Part shown: piece after piece, positions 8,376-15,349 of the stretch
Layout: every line of letters begins with the position of its first letter
Position numbering within the stretch: the first letter of the stretch is position 1
Origin: JAUJOE01 sp038252945
GTDB lineage: Bacteria > Actinomycetota > Actinomycetes > Propionibacteriales > Nocardioidaceae
Length of the DNA: 25,703 nt
Direction: 5' to 3'
Assembly: GCA_038252945.1 (NCBI GenBank)
Contig: JBBSHN010000024.1
Coordinates: 1-25,703, forward strand
Made by a program: the position numbers and the translations under genes
The notes under the pieces: generated by a model
Databases searched by the model: none
Told to the model about the DNA's origin: nothing
The model's input: the letters and a program-made list of their open reading frames with translations, nothing else

Positions 8376-8381
8376 TAGCCT
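8376..8381 (+). promoter_or_regulatory. Candidate -10 box (TAGCCT) for the dut operon
   Basis: TAGCCT matches the TAnnnT -10 consensus. It would give a leader of about 45 bases before the dut GTG, which has an AGGGGA ribosome binding site. No clear -35 was found at the expected distance. Confidence 0.4.
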
Positions 8382-8431
8382 GAGCAATCGATCGGAAAGT
8401 CGACGACGCCGAATACCTGAGGGGAACAGCC

Positions 8432-8908
8432 GTGGTCGAGGTGCTCGTGGAGCGCGTTGACTCAGGCGTGCCGGTGCCGACGTACGCGCATCCGGGTGAC
8501 GCCGGCGTCGACTTGTCGAGCACTCTCGATGTCACGCTCGCGCCGGGAGAGCGGGCATTGGTCCCGACGGGTCTTCGTGTCGCTTTGCCTCGCGGTTACG
8601 TCGCGCTGGTTCATCCGCGATCGGGGCTGGCGTTTCGCTGCGGAATCTCCATCGTGAACTCTCCGGGAACGGTGGACGCCGGGTATCGCGGAGAGGTGAA
8701 GGTGTTGATGATCAACCTTGACCCGATCGACGACGTATCCATCCGCCGGGGCGACCGCATCGCTCAGCTAGTCCTGCAGCGATTCGAGACGGCCCGGTTC
8801 GTTGAGGTGGACCGGCTGCCGGGGTCCCAGCGCGGAAGCGGCGGATACGGGTCGACGGGCGGTTTCGCGCCTGCCTCACCTGGTAAGACGGATCGAGACG
8901 GCCGATGA
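8432..8908 (+). CDS. dut: Deoxyuridine 5'-triphosphate nucleotidohydrolase (dUTPase)
   Basis: 158 residues, trimeric dUTPase type. It hydrolyses dUTP to dUMP and pyrophosphate, keeping uracil out of DNA and feeding thymidylate synthesis. All five motifs are present in order: 1, HPGDAGVDL (about 20-28); 2, HPRSGLA (60s); 3, GTVDAGYRGEVKV; 4, RRGDRIAQLVLQRF; 5, the C-terminal P-loop-like RGSGGYGSTGGF that closes over the nucleotide. The GTG at 8432 follows AGGGGA. The stop overlaps the DUF3710 start (ATGA), so translation of the pair is coupled; the same pairing is found in mycobacteria. Confidence 0.96.
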   Translation: MVEVLVERVDSGVPVPTYAHPGDAGVDLSSTLDVTLAPGERALVPTGLRVALPRGYVALVHPRSGLAFRCGISIVNSPGTVDAGYRGEVKVLMINLDPIDDVSIRRGDRIAQLVLQRFETARFVEVDRLPGSQRGSGGYGSTGGFAPASPGKTDRDGR

Positions 8909-9552
8909 TCTTTCGCCGCCACCGCCCTGATGAGGGCGACGTTGCACCGCTGGAGGAGCAGACGCTCGAAGGGGAAGACCAGCCCTCGGGGCCGTGGGAC
9001 CGCTCGGAAACCTCGGCTGACGAGGGCGACGACACCTACCTCGACATCGGCGGTCTCGTAGTCCGCGGCGGCCCGGACGTCGAGGTTCAGCTCCAGGTCG
9101 ACGAGGCGAGCAGTGCTCTGACCGCTGTGGTGTTGGCGACGGAGGACTCTGGCCTCGAGCTGCGAGCGTTCGCTGCTCCACGCAACAGCGGCATCTGGGA
9201 CGACGTACGGCGGGAGATCGCGGCCGAGGCCGCGCGCTACGGAGGGACCGCGACCGAGCGGAACGGAGAGTTCGGCACCGAGCTCGAAGTCCTCGTGCCA
9301 GTGCAGACACCTGATGGTCAGTCCGCCACTCAGCCGAGCCGCGTTGTCGGCGTCGAGGGCCCACGGTGGCTGCTCCGTGGCAGCTTCTTCGGTGTGAGCG
9401 CGGTCAGTCCTGATCCGAACGGCACTTTGGAGGAGGCGTTTCGTGCGGTGATCGTGGTGCGAGGTGACGCCGCGATGATGCCGCGAGAGCAGTTGCCGCT
9501 CAGCATGCCCCCGCAACTCGTGGTGCCAGCCGAACCACCTGTCGATCGGTAG
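8905..9552 (+). CDS. DUF3710 family protein
   Basis: 215 residues, no signal or membrane segment. It is a conserved actinobacterial family of unknown function (M. tuberculosis Rv2696c type). An acidic low-complexity N-terminus (about 1-45) precedes a folded core. The core begins YLDIGGLVVRG and contains ELRAFAAPRNSGIWDDVRREIA, GEFGTELEVLVP and the well-conserved GPRWLLRGSFFG, then a helix (EEAFRAVIVVRG) and a Pro-rich tail. It overlaps dut by four bases. Its TAG stop forms part of the -10 box proposed for the next gene. Confidence 0.9.
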   Translation: MIFRRHRPDEGDVAPLEEQTLEGEDQPSGPWDRSETSADEGDDTYLDIGGLVVRGGPDVEVQLQVDEASSALTAVVLATEDSGLELRAFAAPRNSGIWDDVRREIAAEAARYGGTATERNGEFGTELEVLVPVQTPDGQSATQPSRVVGVEGPRWLLRGSFFGVSAVSPDPNGTLEEAFRAVIVVRGDAAMMPREQLPLSMPPQLVVPAEPPVDR

Positions 9553-9555
9553 GCT
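9550..9555 (+). promoter_or_regulatory. Candidate -10 box (TAGGCT) made from the DUF3710 stop codon
   Basis: TAGGCT begins with the TAG stop of DUF3710 and ends seven bases before the GTG of the OB-fold gene. This spacing suits a leaderless transcript, and no ribosome binding site precedes that GTG. Confidence 0.45.
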
Positions 9556-9562
9556 GATTCGT

Positions 9563-9934
9563 GTGACGACCGAACTCGCTGCTGGCTTCAAGCGAGCCGT
9601 GAAGCGGTTCACTGCCTCTCCGACCCAACGCGAGTGCGACGAGCTGGAGGAGGAGCGGGAGAACGAGGGCTGCTGCAGGATCGCCTCCACAGGTGACCGG
9701 GAGTTCGTCACCGTCTTCGGGCATGTCAAGAACGTATGCCTGGCACCCCGCGCCGGGACCCGAACTCTTGAAGCGGCGGTCTTCGACGGCTCCGGCATGT
9801 TGACGTTGGTGTGGCTAGGTCGGCGCCGGATACCGGGTATCGAGCCTGGCGTCGACCTCGTCGCGACTGGTCGTGTCTCCGTTCACGACGGCATGCGGGT
9901 CATGTACAACCCTCGCTACGAGTTGCGGTCCTGA
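9563..9934 (+). CDS. OB-fold nucleic-acid-binding protein (RecG wedge/tRNA_anti-like)
   Basis: 123 residues. After an N-terminal helix (AAGFKRAVKRFTAS) and a charged stretch (RECDELEEERENEG), an OB-fold runs from about residue 50. Its strands include EFVTVFGHVKNVCL, RTLEAAVFDGSGMLTLVWLGRR and GVDLVATGRVSVHDGMRVMYNPRYEL. The DGSG-(I/M)-L-T-L-V-W pattern is typical of the anticodon-binding/RecG wedge OB family. It probably binds single-stranded or structured nucleic acid; the target is unknown. It matches the M. tuberculosis Rv2694c type and sits in the same order after DUF3710. The next gene starts four bases after its stop. Confidence 0.87.
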   Translation: MTTELAAGFKRAVKRFTASPTQRECDELEEERENEGCCRIASTGDREFVTVFGHVKNVCLAPRAGTRTLEAAVFDGSGMLTLVWLGRRRIPGIEPGVDLVATGRVSVHDGMRVMYNPRYELRS

Positions 9935-9938
9935 CGCG

Positions 9939-10646
9939 GTGAGCTCCGCGGCGGCGAACCGGACAAACGATGAAGCCAGCGACGCTCATAGTGCAGCGCC
10001 TGATCAAACCGCGACCGTGGAAGCCCTGGTCCGGTCCCAGCTGTCGCGGGCACTCGGTGGCAAGCGCGGCATGGTCGAGGGGGCGGTGCCGACTCTTGGG
10101 TTCACAGTCAGCTGGATAGCCACTCACGACCTGCAGCTCGCGCTCATCGTCTCCGGCGGACTGGCTCTTACCCTGCTGGTGATCCGCCTGGTTCAACGCT
10201 CGACTGTTCAGTTCGTTCTCAACGCTGCGTTCGGCGTCGTCATCGCGGCAGTATTCGCCCTTCGCTCCGGACGCGCTCAGGACGCGTTTCTTCCAGGGCT
10301 GCTGTACAACGCGACCTACGCCGTCGTGCTCAGCGTCTCAGCCATCGTGCGCTGGCCTCTGCTGGGCTTTCTCATCGGCGGGGTCACCGGCGACCTGACC
10401 GAATGGCATCGAGATCGGCGCATGCGCTCGCTGTGCACGTGGCTGACCTGGCTGTTGGCAGCGCCATGCTTTCTGCGCGTGCTCGTGCAGTACCCACTGT
10501 GGTCGGCCGGCCAGACCGGGTGGCTTGGCATCGCCAAACTGGCGATGGGCTGGCCACTGCAGCTGATCGCTCTCGCCGCCATGGTGTGGGTGCTCAACCG
10601 TGACCAGACACCGGTGTCTCAGCGACAGCAGCCCGCCGCAGGCTGA
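9939..10646 (+). CDS. DUF3159 family integral membrane protein
   Basis: 235 residues. I start it at the GTG four bases after the OB-fold stop, because upstream in-frame sequence lies inside that gene and has no homology. A polar N-terminus of about 55 residues (HSAAPDQTATVEALVRSQL) is followed by about six transmembrane segments between residues 55 and 225. The hallmark motifs are GGKRGMVEGAVPT near the first helix, LLYNATYAVVLSVSAIVRWPLLGFLIG in the middle, and the basic loop WHRDRRMRSLCTWLTWLL. Function is unknown; it may be a transporter or channel accessory, as it always neighbours the TrkA pair. It ends two bases before the convergent ceoC stop, leaving no room for a classical terminator. 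Confidence 0.88.
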   Translation: MSSAAANRTNDEASDAHSAAPDQTATVEALVRSQLSRALGGKRGMVEGAVPTLGFTVSWIATHDLQLALIVSGGLALTLLVIRLVQRSTVQFVLNAAFGVVIAAVFALRSGRAQDAFLPGLLYNATYAVVLSVSAIVRWPLLGFLIGGVTGDLTEWHRDRRMRSLCTWLTWLLAAPCFLRVLVQYPLWSAGQTGWLGIAKLAMGWPLQLIALAAMVWVLNRDQTPVSQRQQPAAG

Positions 10647-10648
10647 AG

Positions 10649-11317
10649 TCAGGTCCGGTGGCCTGGAGCCAGCAGCTGTTCGAGGTCTGGTTCGGCGGTG
10701 GTCGTCGACAGGAACAGCAGCTCGTCGTGCGCTTCGAGCGTCGCGTCGGGATCGGGAGGGTGCACATGGCCCTCGCGCAGCATCGCCAGCAACGCAGTGT
10801 CGGCGGGCCACGGCACTTCGCGCACCGGGGAGCCGACGTACGGCGAGTCGTCAGGCAACGTCAGCTCCACCATGTTGGCGTCGCCTTGTTCGAATGTGAA
10901 GAGACGTACGACGTCGCCGACGGTGACCGCCTCCTCCACCAATGCCGACATGATCCGCGGCGTCGACACCAAAACGTCGACTCCCCACGCTTGGGTGAAC
11001 AGCCACTCGTTGGAAGGGTGGTTGACCCGTCCCACCGTGCGTGGCACCGCGAACTCGGTCTTCGCGAGGAGGGCGATCACCAGATTGGCCTTGTCGTCAC
11101 CTGTTGCCGCTATCACGACGTCGCAGCTCTGCAGATTGGCTTCGTTGAGCGTTGACAGCTCGCATGCATCGGCGAGCAGCCACTCTGCCTTGGGCACCCG
11201 ATCTGGTTGCACCGCGGTGGCGCTCTTGTCGATGAGCAGCACGTCATGCCCGTTTTCGAGCAGCTCGCGCGCGACCGAACGCCCGACTGCACCCGCGCCT
11301 GCGATTGCTACACGCAT
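10649..11317 (-). CDS. ceoC: TrkA-type RCK protein, K+ uptake regulator CeoC
   Basis: 222 residues. An N-terminal Rossmann RCK_N domain has the dinucleotide motif GAGAVGRSVAREL at 7-19 and an acidic strand end (LLID). An RCK_C domain (about 140-215) includes MVELTLPDDSPYVGSPVREV and ends DELLFLST. RCK proteins bind NAD(H), ATP/ADP or c-di-AMP and gate K+ transporters from the cytosol. ATG is shared with the ceoB stop (TAATG), so the two are translationally coupled and probably form a hetero-oligomer. The divergent neighbour is a KimA-like K+ importer, a plausible partner; no TrkH/Trk membrane subunit is in the window. Confidence 0.9.
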   Translation of the reverse strand: MRVAIAGAGAVGRSVARELLENGHDVLLIDKSATAVQPDRVPKAEWLLADACELSTLNEANLQSCDVVIAATGDDKANLVIALLAKTEFAVPRTVGRVNHPSNEWLFTQAWGVDVLVSTPRIMSALVEEAVTVGDVVRLFTFEQGDANMVELTLPDDSPYVGSPVREVPWPADTALLAMLREGHVHPPDPDATLEAHDELLFLSTTTAEPDLEQLLAPGHRT

Positions 11318-11976
11318 TAGCTGTCCTCAGGGCCCGCGTCCAAGCGAGCGGTCACGAAGCGCGCCTCTGCCTCAGCGATCACGACGTGTAGCACATCGCC
11401 GTCCTGCATCAGGAGGTCGGGGGTCGCCATTGTGCCCTCTCCGAAACGGGTCAGAAAGGCAATTCTGGCCCCTGTGCCTTCCAGCTCGCGGACGGAGTGG
11501 CCGATCCACGCCGGAGGCGCCGGCAACGGACTGACGCGGATGGCCCCAGAGGGGTCCCGAAACTCCGGCTCTGCACCTTCCGGCAGCAGCCTTCGCAGTA
11601 TTTGATCGGCGGTCCAGCGGACGGTGGCGACGGTGGGGATGCCGAGCCGTTGGTAGACCTCGGCTCTCCCGGGGTCGTAGATGCGGGCAACGACGTTCTC
11701 GATCCCGAACATCTCCCGTGCCACTCGGGCCGAGATGATGTTCGAGTTGTCTCCGCTGCTGACCGCGGCAAAGCCTCCGGCGCTCTCTATCCCGGCCGCC
11801 ATGAGGACCGCCTGGTCGAATCCGTACCCAGTGATCTTGTCGCCTGCAAAGCCGGGTCCAAGCCGTCGGAACGCCTCGGAATTGACATCGATCACGGCGA
11901 TGCTGTGCCGCCGGTCCCCAAGAATGCGCGCGAGCGTCGATCCGACCCGGCCGCATCCCATGATGACGACGTGCAT
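11317..11976 (-). CDS. ceoB: TrkA-type RCK protein, K+ uptake regulator CeoB
   Basis: 219 residues from the ATG at 11976 (MHVVIMGCGRVGS), which has a good AGGGGAG ribosome binding site; the open frame upstream of it lacks homology. RCK_N carries the GCGRVGSTLARIL nucleotide motif and the VIDVN acidic strand end. It continues through AAVSSGDNSNIISARVA and VVARIYDPGRAEVYQRLG, features of Trk NAD-binding domains. RCK_C covers about 135-215 (WIGHSVRELEGTGARIAFLTR). It is the first gene of the ceoB-ceoC pair and divergent from the KimA-like transporter gene across about 160 bases. The pair order matches M. tuberculosis Rv2691-Rv2692. Confidence 0.9.
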   Translation of the reverse strand: MHVVIMGCGRVGSTLARILGDRRHSIAVIDVNSEAFRRLGPGFAGDKITGYGFDQAVLMAAGIESAGGFAAVSSGDNSNIISARVAREMFGIENVVARIYDPGRAEVYQRLGIPTVATVRWTADQILRRLLPEGAEPEFRDPSGAIRVSPLPAPPAWIGHSVRELEGTGARIAFLTRFGEGTMATPDLLMQDGDVLHVVIAEAEARFVTARLDAGPEDS

Positions 11977-12123
11977 CGGGGCTCCCCTGCAATCAAACAA
12001 CGGCCGGGCCGAAACAGCGCACCCGTCTGAGGGCACCGGAGGCCGACGCTACACCGACGGGTCCCGCGTGTGGGCAATCAGGGCGGTACTGCGTCGCACG
12101 GCGGAGCTCTGCTTGCAGTGGTC

Positions 12124-12129
12124 TAGCCT
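12124..12129 (+). promoter_or_regulatory. Candidate -10 box (TAGCCT) for a leaderless transporter transcript
   Basis: TAGCCT is followed by six bases and then GTG at 12136, the spacing expected for leaderless transcription. A GTG at 12130 directly abuts the box and would lie upstream of the transcript start. Confidence 0.5.
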
Positions 12130-12135
12130 GTGCCG

Positions 12136-14148
12136 GTGGGCATCGGCGACTTCGTCAAGCGCCTGCTCGTAGGTCGCAAGCTCCGCAGCGCTCAACTTGG
12201 TGAAACGCTGCTTCCGAAGCGGATCGCACTGCCGGTGTTCGCTAGCGACGCGTTGTCCAGCGTCGCTTACGCGCCAGACGAGATCTTGCTGACGCTGTCG
12301 ATTGCTGGCACTGCAGCGTATGCGTGGTCGTGGAAGATCGCCGTCGTCGTCGGCATTGTCATGTTGACAGTCATCACGTCGTACCGGCAGAACGTTCACG
12401 CTTATCCCAGCGGCGGAGGCGACTACGAAGTCGCGACCGTCAATCTGGGCCGGACCGCGGGACTCGTGGTGGCGAGCGCGTTGCTTGTCGACTACACGCT
12501 GACCGTCGCGGTTTCGATCTCCTCAGGGGTCCAGAACGCCGCCTCGGCCATCGGGTTGCTATCGGGCCACGAGGCTCTGATGGCCGTTGCGCTGGTTCTC
12601 CTGCTCATGGCCATCAACCTGCGTGGGGTCAAGGAATCCGGCACGGCGTTCGCCATTCCGACGTACTGCTTCATGGTGAGCATCGTCGGCATGAGCGTCT
12701 ACGGCTTGTTCAGAGCCAGTACGGGAGACCTGCCGCAGGCCTCCAGCGCCCACTTCGGAATTTCCGCCGCAGGAGGTGCAAGTTCAGCTCTCACCGGAGC
12801 GGGCATGGTGTGGCTGCTGGCGAAGGCGTTCTCCTCAGGTTGTGCGGCACTGACCGGCGTCGAGGCCATCAGCAACGGCGTTCCCGCGTTCCGTAAGCCG
12901 AAGAGCAAGAACGCTGCGACAACACTGTTGATGCTCGGTCTGGTTGCGGTCACCATGCTCATCGGAGTCGTCACGCTGTCTCGGCTGACCGATTTGAAGA
13001 TCGCCGACCCCGCCGTGGGCTCCTACCTGGTTCACTCTGGCACCGGCCAGCGCGTCGGTCCCGGCTACGACCAGAACACAGTCATCGGACAGCTCGCCAA
13101 GGCAGTGTTCAACACGTTTCCCCCGGCTTTCTACTTCACCATCGCTTCGACCGGCGTGATCTTGGTGTTGGCCGCGAACACGGCGTTCAACGGCTTTCCG
13201 GTGCTCGCCTCGATTCTCGCGCGGGACGGCTTCATGCCTCGGCAGCTGCGGTCACGCGGGGACCGGCTCGCGTTCAGCAACGGCATCATTGTGCTCGCCC
13301 TGTTCGCCATCGTTTTGATCGTCGCGTTCAACGCTCAGGTCACCCGCCTGATCCAGCTGTACATCATTGGCGTGTTCGTGTCCTTCACGCTGAGCCAGAC
13401 CGGCATGATCCGGCACTGGACTCGCCTGCTCAAAGGTGACGTCGACCCGGCCGAACGCCGCCGCATGCTGCGTTCGCGGGTGATCAACACCTTCGGGCTC
13501 TGCATGACCGCCGTCGTGCTCTGCATCGTGCTCGCTACCAAGTTCTTGGCCGGCGCCTATATCGCCATCATCGCGATGGCGGTTCTGTTCTTCACAATGC
13601 GAGCGATCCACCGTCACTATGACTCGGTCGCGGACGAACTCGAGGCGGCCGACGGCGACGCATCCCTCCCGTCCCGCATTCACGCCCTGGTGTTGGTCTC
13701 CAAGGTGCACAAGCCAACCCTGCGAGCGGTCGCCTACGCCCGCGCCGCCCGACCGAACACTCTCGAGGCTGTCACGGTCGAGGTCGACTCCGACGCCACG
13801 GAGGCGCTGGAAGCAGAGTGGGAGGCCGCACGCATCCCCGTCCGCTTGCGGGTCCTGGAGTCGCCGTACCGGGAGATCACTCGTCCGGTCATTGACTACG
13901 TGCGCGACCTGCGTCGCATGAGCCCCCGCGACATCGTGATGGTCTATGTGCCTGAGTACGTCGTCGGCCGATGGTGGGAGCAGGTGCTTCACAATCAGAG
14001 CGCGTTTCGACTGAAGACGCGGCTGCGGCTCATGCCGGGGGTCATGGTGGCGTCAGTGCCCTATCAGCTGCATTCCTCTGAGCAGGCCGAGCAGCGGGCG
14101 GAGCGGGAGATGGCCGTTACTGGAGGAATTCGGCACGGCTCTGGATAG
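12136..14148 (+). CDS. APC-fold transporter, KimA-like potassium importer
   Basis: 670 residues: about 12 transmembrane helices (residues 30-480) and a C-terminal cytosolic domain of about 160 residues with a universal-stress-like fold (HALVLVSKVHKPTLRAVAYA onward). Families of this kind are usually labelled amino-acid permease. The sequence instead follows the B. subtilis K+/H+ symporter KimA as I remember it. The K+-site residues are kept: Asp38 and Tyr45 in SDALSSVAY, Asp119/Tyr120/Thr123 in LLVDYTLTVAVS, and Thr240/Glu243 in SSGCAALTGVEAISN. Also kept is a Tyr in LIQLYIIGVFVSFTLSQTG. KimA is gated by c-di-AMP through its cytosolic domain. Divergent ceoB/ceoC supports a K+ role. The start is set by the leaderless promoter; a GTG six bases upstream is possible. 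Confidence 0.85.
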   Translation: MGIGDFVKRLLVGRKLRSAQLGETLLPKRIALPVFASDALSSVAYAPDEILLTLSIAGTAAYAWSWKIAVVVGIVMLTVITSYRQNVHAYPSGGGDYEVATVNLGRTAGLVVASALLVDYTLTVAVSISSGVQNAASAIGLLSGHEALMAVALVLLLMAINLRGVKESGTAFAIPTYCFMVSIVGMSVYGLFRASTGDLPQASSAHFGISAAGGASSALTGAGMVWLLAKAFSSGCAALTGVEAISNGVPAFRKPKSKNAATTLLMLGLVAVTMLIGVVTLSRLTDLKIADPAVGSYLVHSGTGQRVGPGYDQNTVIGQLAKAVFNTFPPAFYFTIASTGVILVLAANTAFNGFPVLASILARDGFMPRQLRSRGDRLAFSNGIIVLALFAIVLIVAFNAQVTRLIQLYIIGVFVSFTLSQTGMIRHWTRLLKGDVDPAERRRMLRSRVINTFGLCMTAVVLCIVLATKFLAGAYIAIIAMAVLFFTMRAIHRHYDSVADELEAADGDASLPSRIHALVLVSKVHKPTLRAVAYARAARPNTLEAVTVEVDSDATEALEAEWEAARIPVRLRVLESPYREITRPVIDYVRDLRRMSPRDIVMVYVPEYVVGRWWEQVLHNQSAFRLKTRLRLMPGVMVASVPYQLHSSEQAEQRAEREMAVTGGIRHGSG

Positions 14149-14151
14149 CCT
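14146..14151 (+). promoter_or_regulatory. Candidate -10 box (TAGCCT) of the first sulfotransferase-like gene, overlapping the permease stop
   Basis: The permease TAG stop is the first half of TAGCCT, and eight bases separate the box from the ATG at 14160. The same arrangement recurs at 15276. Confidence 0.5.
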
Positions 14152-14219
14152 TTGCCGACATGGCGTCGCGGGTGTACCTGCACATCGGCACCATGAAGTC
14201 GGCCACGACCTACCTGCAG
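14146..14219 (+). repeat. Direct repeat, copy 1: -10 box plus first 20 codons of sulfotransferase-like gene 1
   Basis: Aligned by eye without gaps to 15276-15349, this 74-base stretch differs at 12 positions. It covers the TAGnCT box, the (T/G)TGCCGAC spacer, the ATG and the PSB-loop codons. It records a tandem duplication that carried the promoter. Confidence 0.7.
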
Positions 14220-15278
14220 CACTGGGGAGACGTCAACCGGCACGCGCTGGCTGAAGCGGGCGTGCTGTGGCCAGAGCTTGGTTTGCCGTTCGCTGCAACC
14301 AGCGACCTCCTGGCCAGAGCCGATGCCCGACGGCCCAGCCAGGGAGCGTGGCGGCGGCTGACCAGCGAGCTCGAGCGGCACGACGGTGCGGCTGTCCTCT
14401 CCAACGAGCTTCTCGCGGCTATGGGGCAGGTGAGAGCGGCGCGGGTCATTCGTGCACTTCGGCCGGCGGAGATCTCGATCGTTCTCACCGTTCGAGACCT
14501 GGCGCGAGTTCTCCCGTCGCAGTGGCAGACACGTCTGAAGAACGGAAGCACGGTGGCGTGGACGGAGTTCGCCGAGGCGGTATGCGGCGACGTCGGGCCG
14601 ACCCCAGGCCGAGATGACCGAGAAGGGGCAGACAACGAAGACGCTCATCTGTGGTTCTGGCGCCGCCAGGACTGGCCCGCCATCGTTCGCCGCTGGCGCG
14701 ACGCCGCGGAGACGGGCATCGTCACCCTCGTCACGGTGCCGCCGGCCGGTAGTCCAACCGCATTCACGGGGCAACGGTTCGCCGCAGCTCTCGGAGTGAA
14801 CGCCCGTGGATATGTAGAACCCGAGTACCGCAACTCCTCGCTCGGTGCGCACTCGGCGGAACTGGTCCGGCGGGTCAACCAGGCAGCATCAGGGTGGGAC
14901 CGGGAGTACCAGCGCATGGGTGTTCGCAACGGCCTGGCTCGTACGGTGCTCGCTGAGCGGGCTCGCGACGAGCCGGGCTGCGCGCTTTCGCCTCACCTCT
15001 TCGAGCGGCTACGTGGGAGAACCTCCGCGATGATCGCCGACCTTGAGGGACTCGACGTTCAGATCATCGGTGACCTGCAGGATCTCGTGCCAACCCCCGA
15101 GACCATGGACGGGGTCGATCCCGGACAATCTAGCGATTCGGAGTTACTGACTGCGGCTGTGACGGGACTGGTCGGCTTCGCTCGAGTTCATACTGAGGTA
15201 CGTACAGAGTACGACCGGTTGGCGGACGCGCACGAACGCCTGGTGACTTCGCCTAAAGGCGCAGCCGAACAGCATTAG
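14160..15278 (+). CDS. Sulfotransferase-like protein, paralogue 1 of 3
   Basis: 372 residues, cytosolic by sequence. The N-terminus reads HIGTMKSATTYLQ (8-20). It fits the 5'-phosphosulfate-binding loop of PAPS-dependent sulfotransferases (compare KTGTTxLQ), with Lys13, Thr16 and Thr17 in the binding positions. The second signature, LTVRDLARVLPSQWQ, supplies Arg112 and Ser120. Their R-x7-S spacing is that of the 3'-phosphate-binding site. Other blocks shared with the two following genes are SNELL (81-85), WFWRRQDWPAIVRRW and SSLGAHSAELVRRVN, then IGDLQDL and a Leu/Glu-rich C-terminal tail. The acceptor is unknown: a surface glycan, lipid or small metabolite. Not matched to a named family with certainty. 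It carries a longer acidic loop (about 145-160) than its paralogues. It probably arose with paralogue 2 by tandem duplication. Confidence 0.75.
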   Translation: MASRVYLHIGTMKSATTYLQHWGDVNRHALAEAGVLWPELGLPFAATSDLLARADARRPSQGAWRRLTSELERHDGAAVLSNELLAAMGQVRAARVIRALRPAEISIVLTVRDLARVLPSQWQTRLKNGSTVAWTEFAEAVCGDVGPTPGRDDREGADNEDAHLWFWRRQDWPAIVRRWRDAAETGIVTLVTVPPAGSPTAFTGQRFAAALGVNARGYVEPEYRNSSLGAHSAELVRRVNQAASGWDREYQRMGVRNGLARTVLAERARDEPGCALSPHLFERLRGRTSAMIADLEGLDVQIIGDLQDLVPTPETMDGVDPGQSSDSELLTAAVTGLVGFARVHTEVRTEYDRLADAHERLVTSPKGAAEQH

Positions 15279-15281
15279 TCT
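15276..15281 (+). promoter_or_regulatory. Candidate -10 box (TAGTCT) of the second sulfotransferase-like gene, overlapping the first gene's stop
   Basis: TAG is the stop codon of paralogue 1; TAGTCT is eight bases before the ATG at 15290. No ribosome binding site is visible, which favours leaderless expression. Confidence 0.5.
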
Positions 15282-15349
15282 GTGCCGACATGGCCTCGCG
15301 AATATGTCTGCACGTCGGCACCATGAAGTCCGCGACGACATACCTGCAG
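15276..15349 (+). repeat. Direct repeat, copy 2: -10 box plus first 20 codons of sulfotransferase-like gene 2
   Basis: Second copy of the 14146-14219 segment, with 12 mismatches by hand count and no gaps. The non-coding eight-base spacer before the ATG differs at only one position, so conservation is not purely protein-driven. Confidence 0.7.

Noticed and set aside
13252..13992. 246-residue minus-strand frame rich in His, Asp and Gln
   Set aside because: Antisense shadow of the KimA-like transporter; composition reflects reversed membrane codons.
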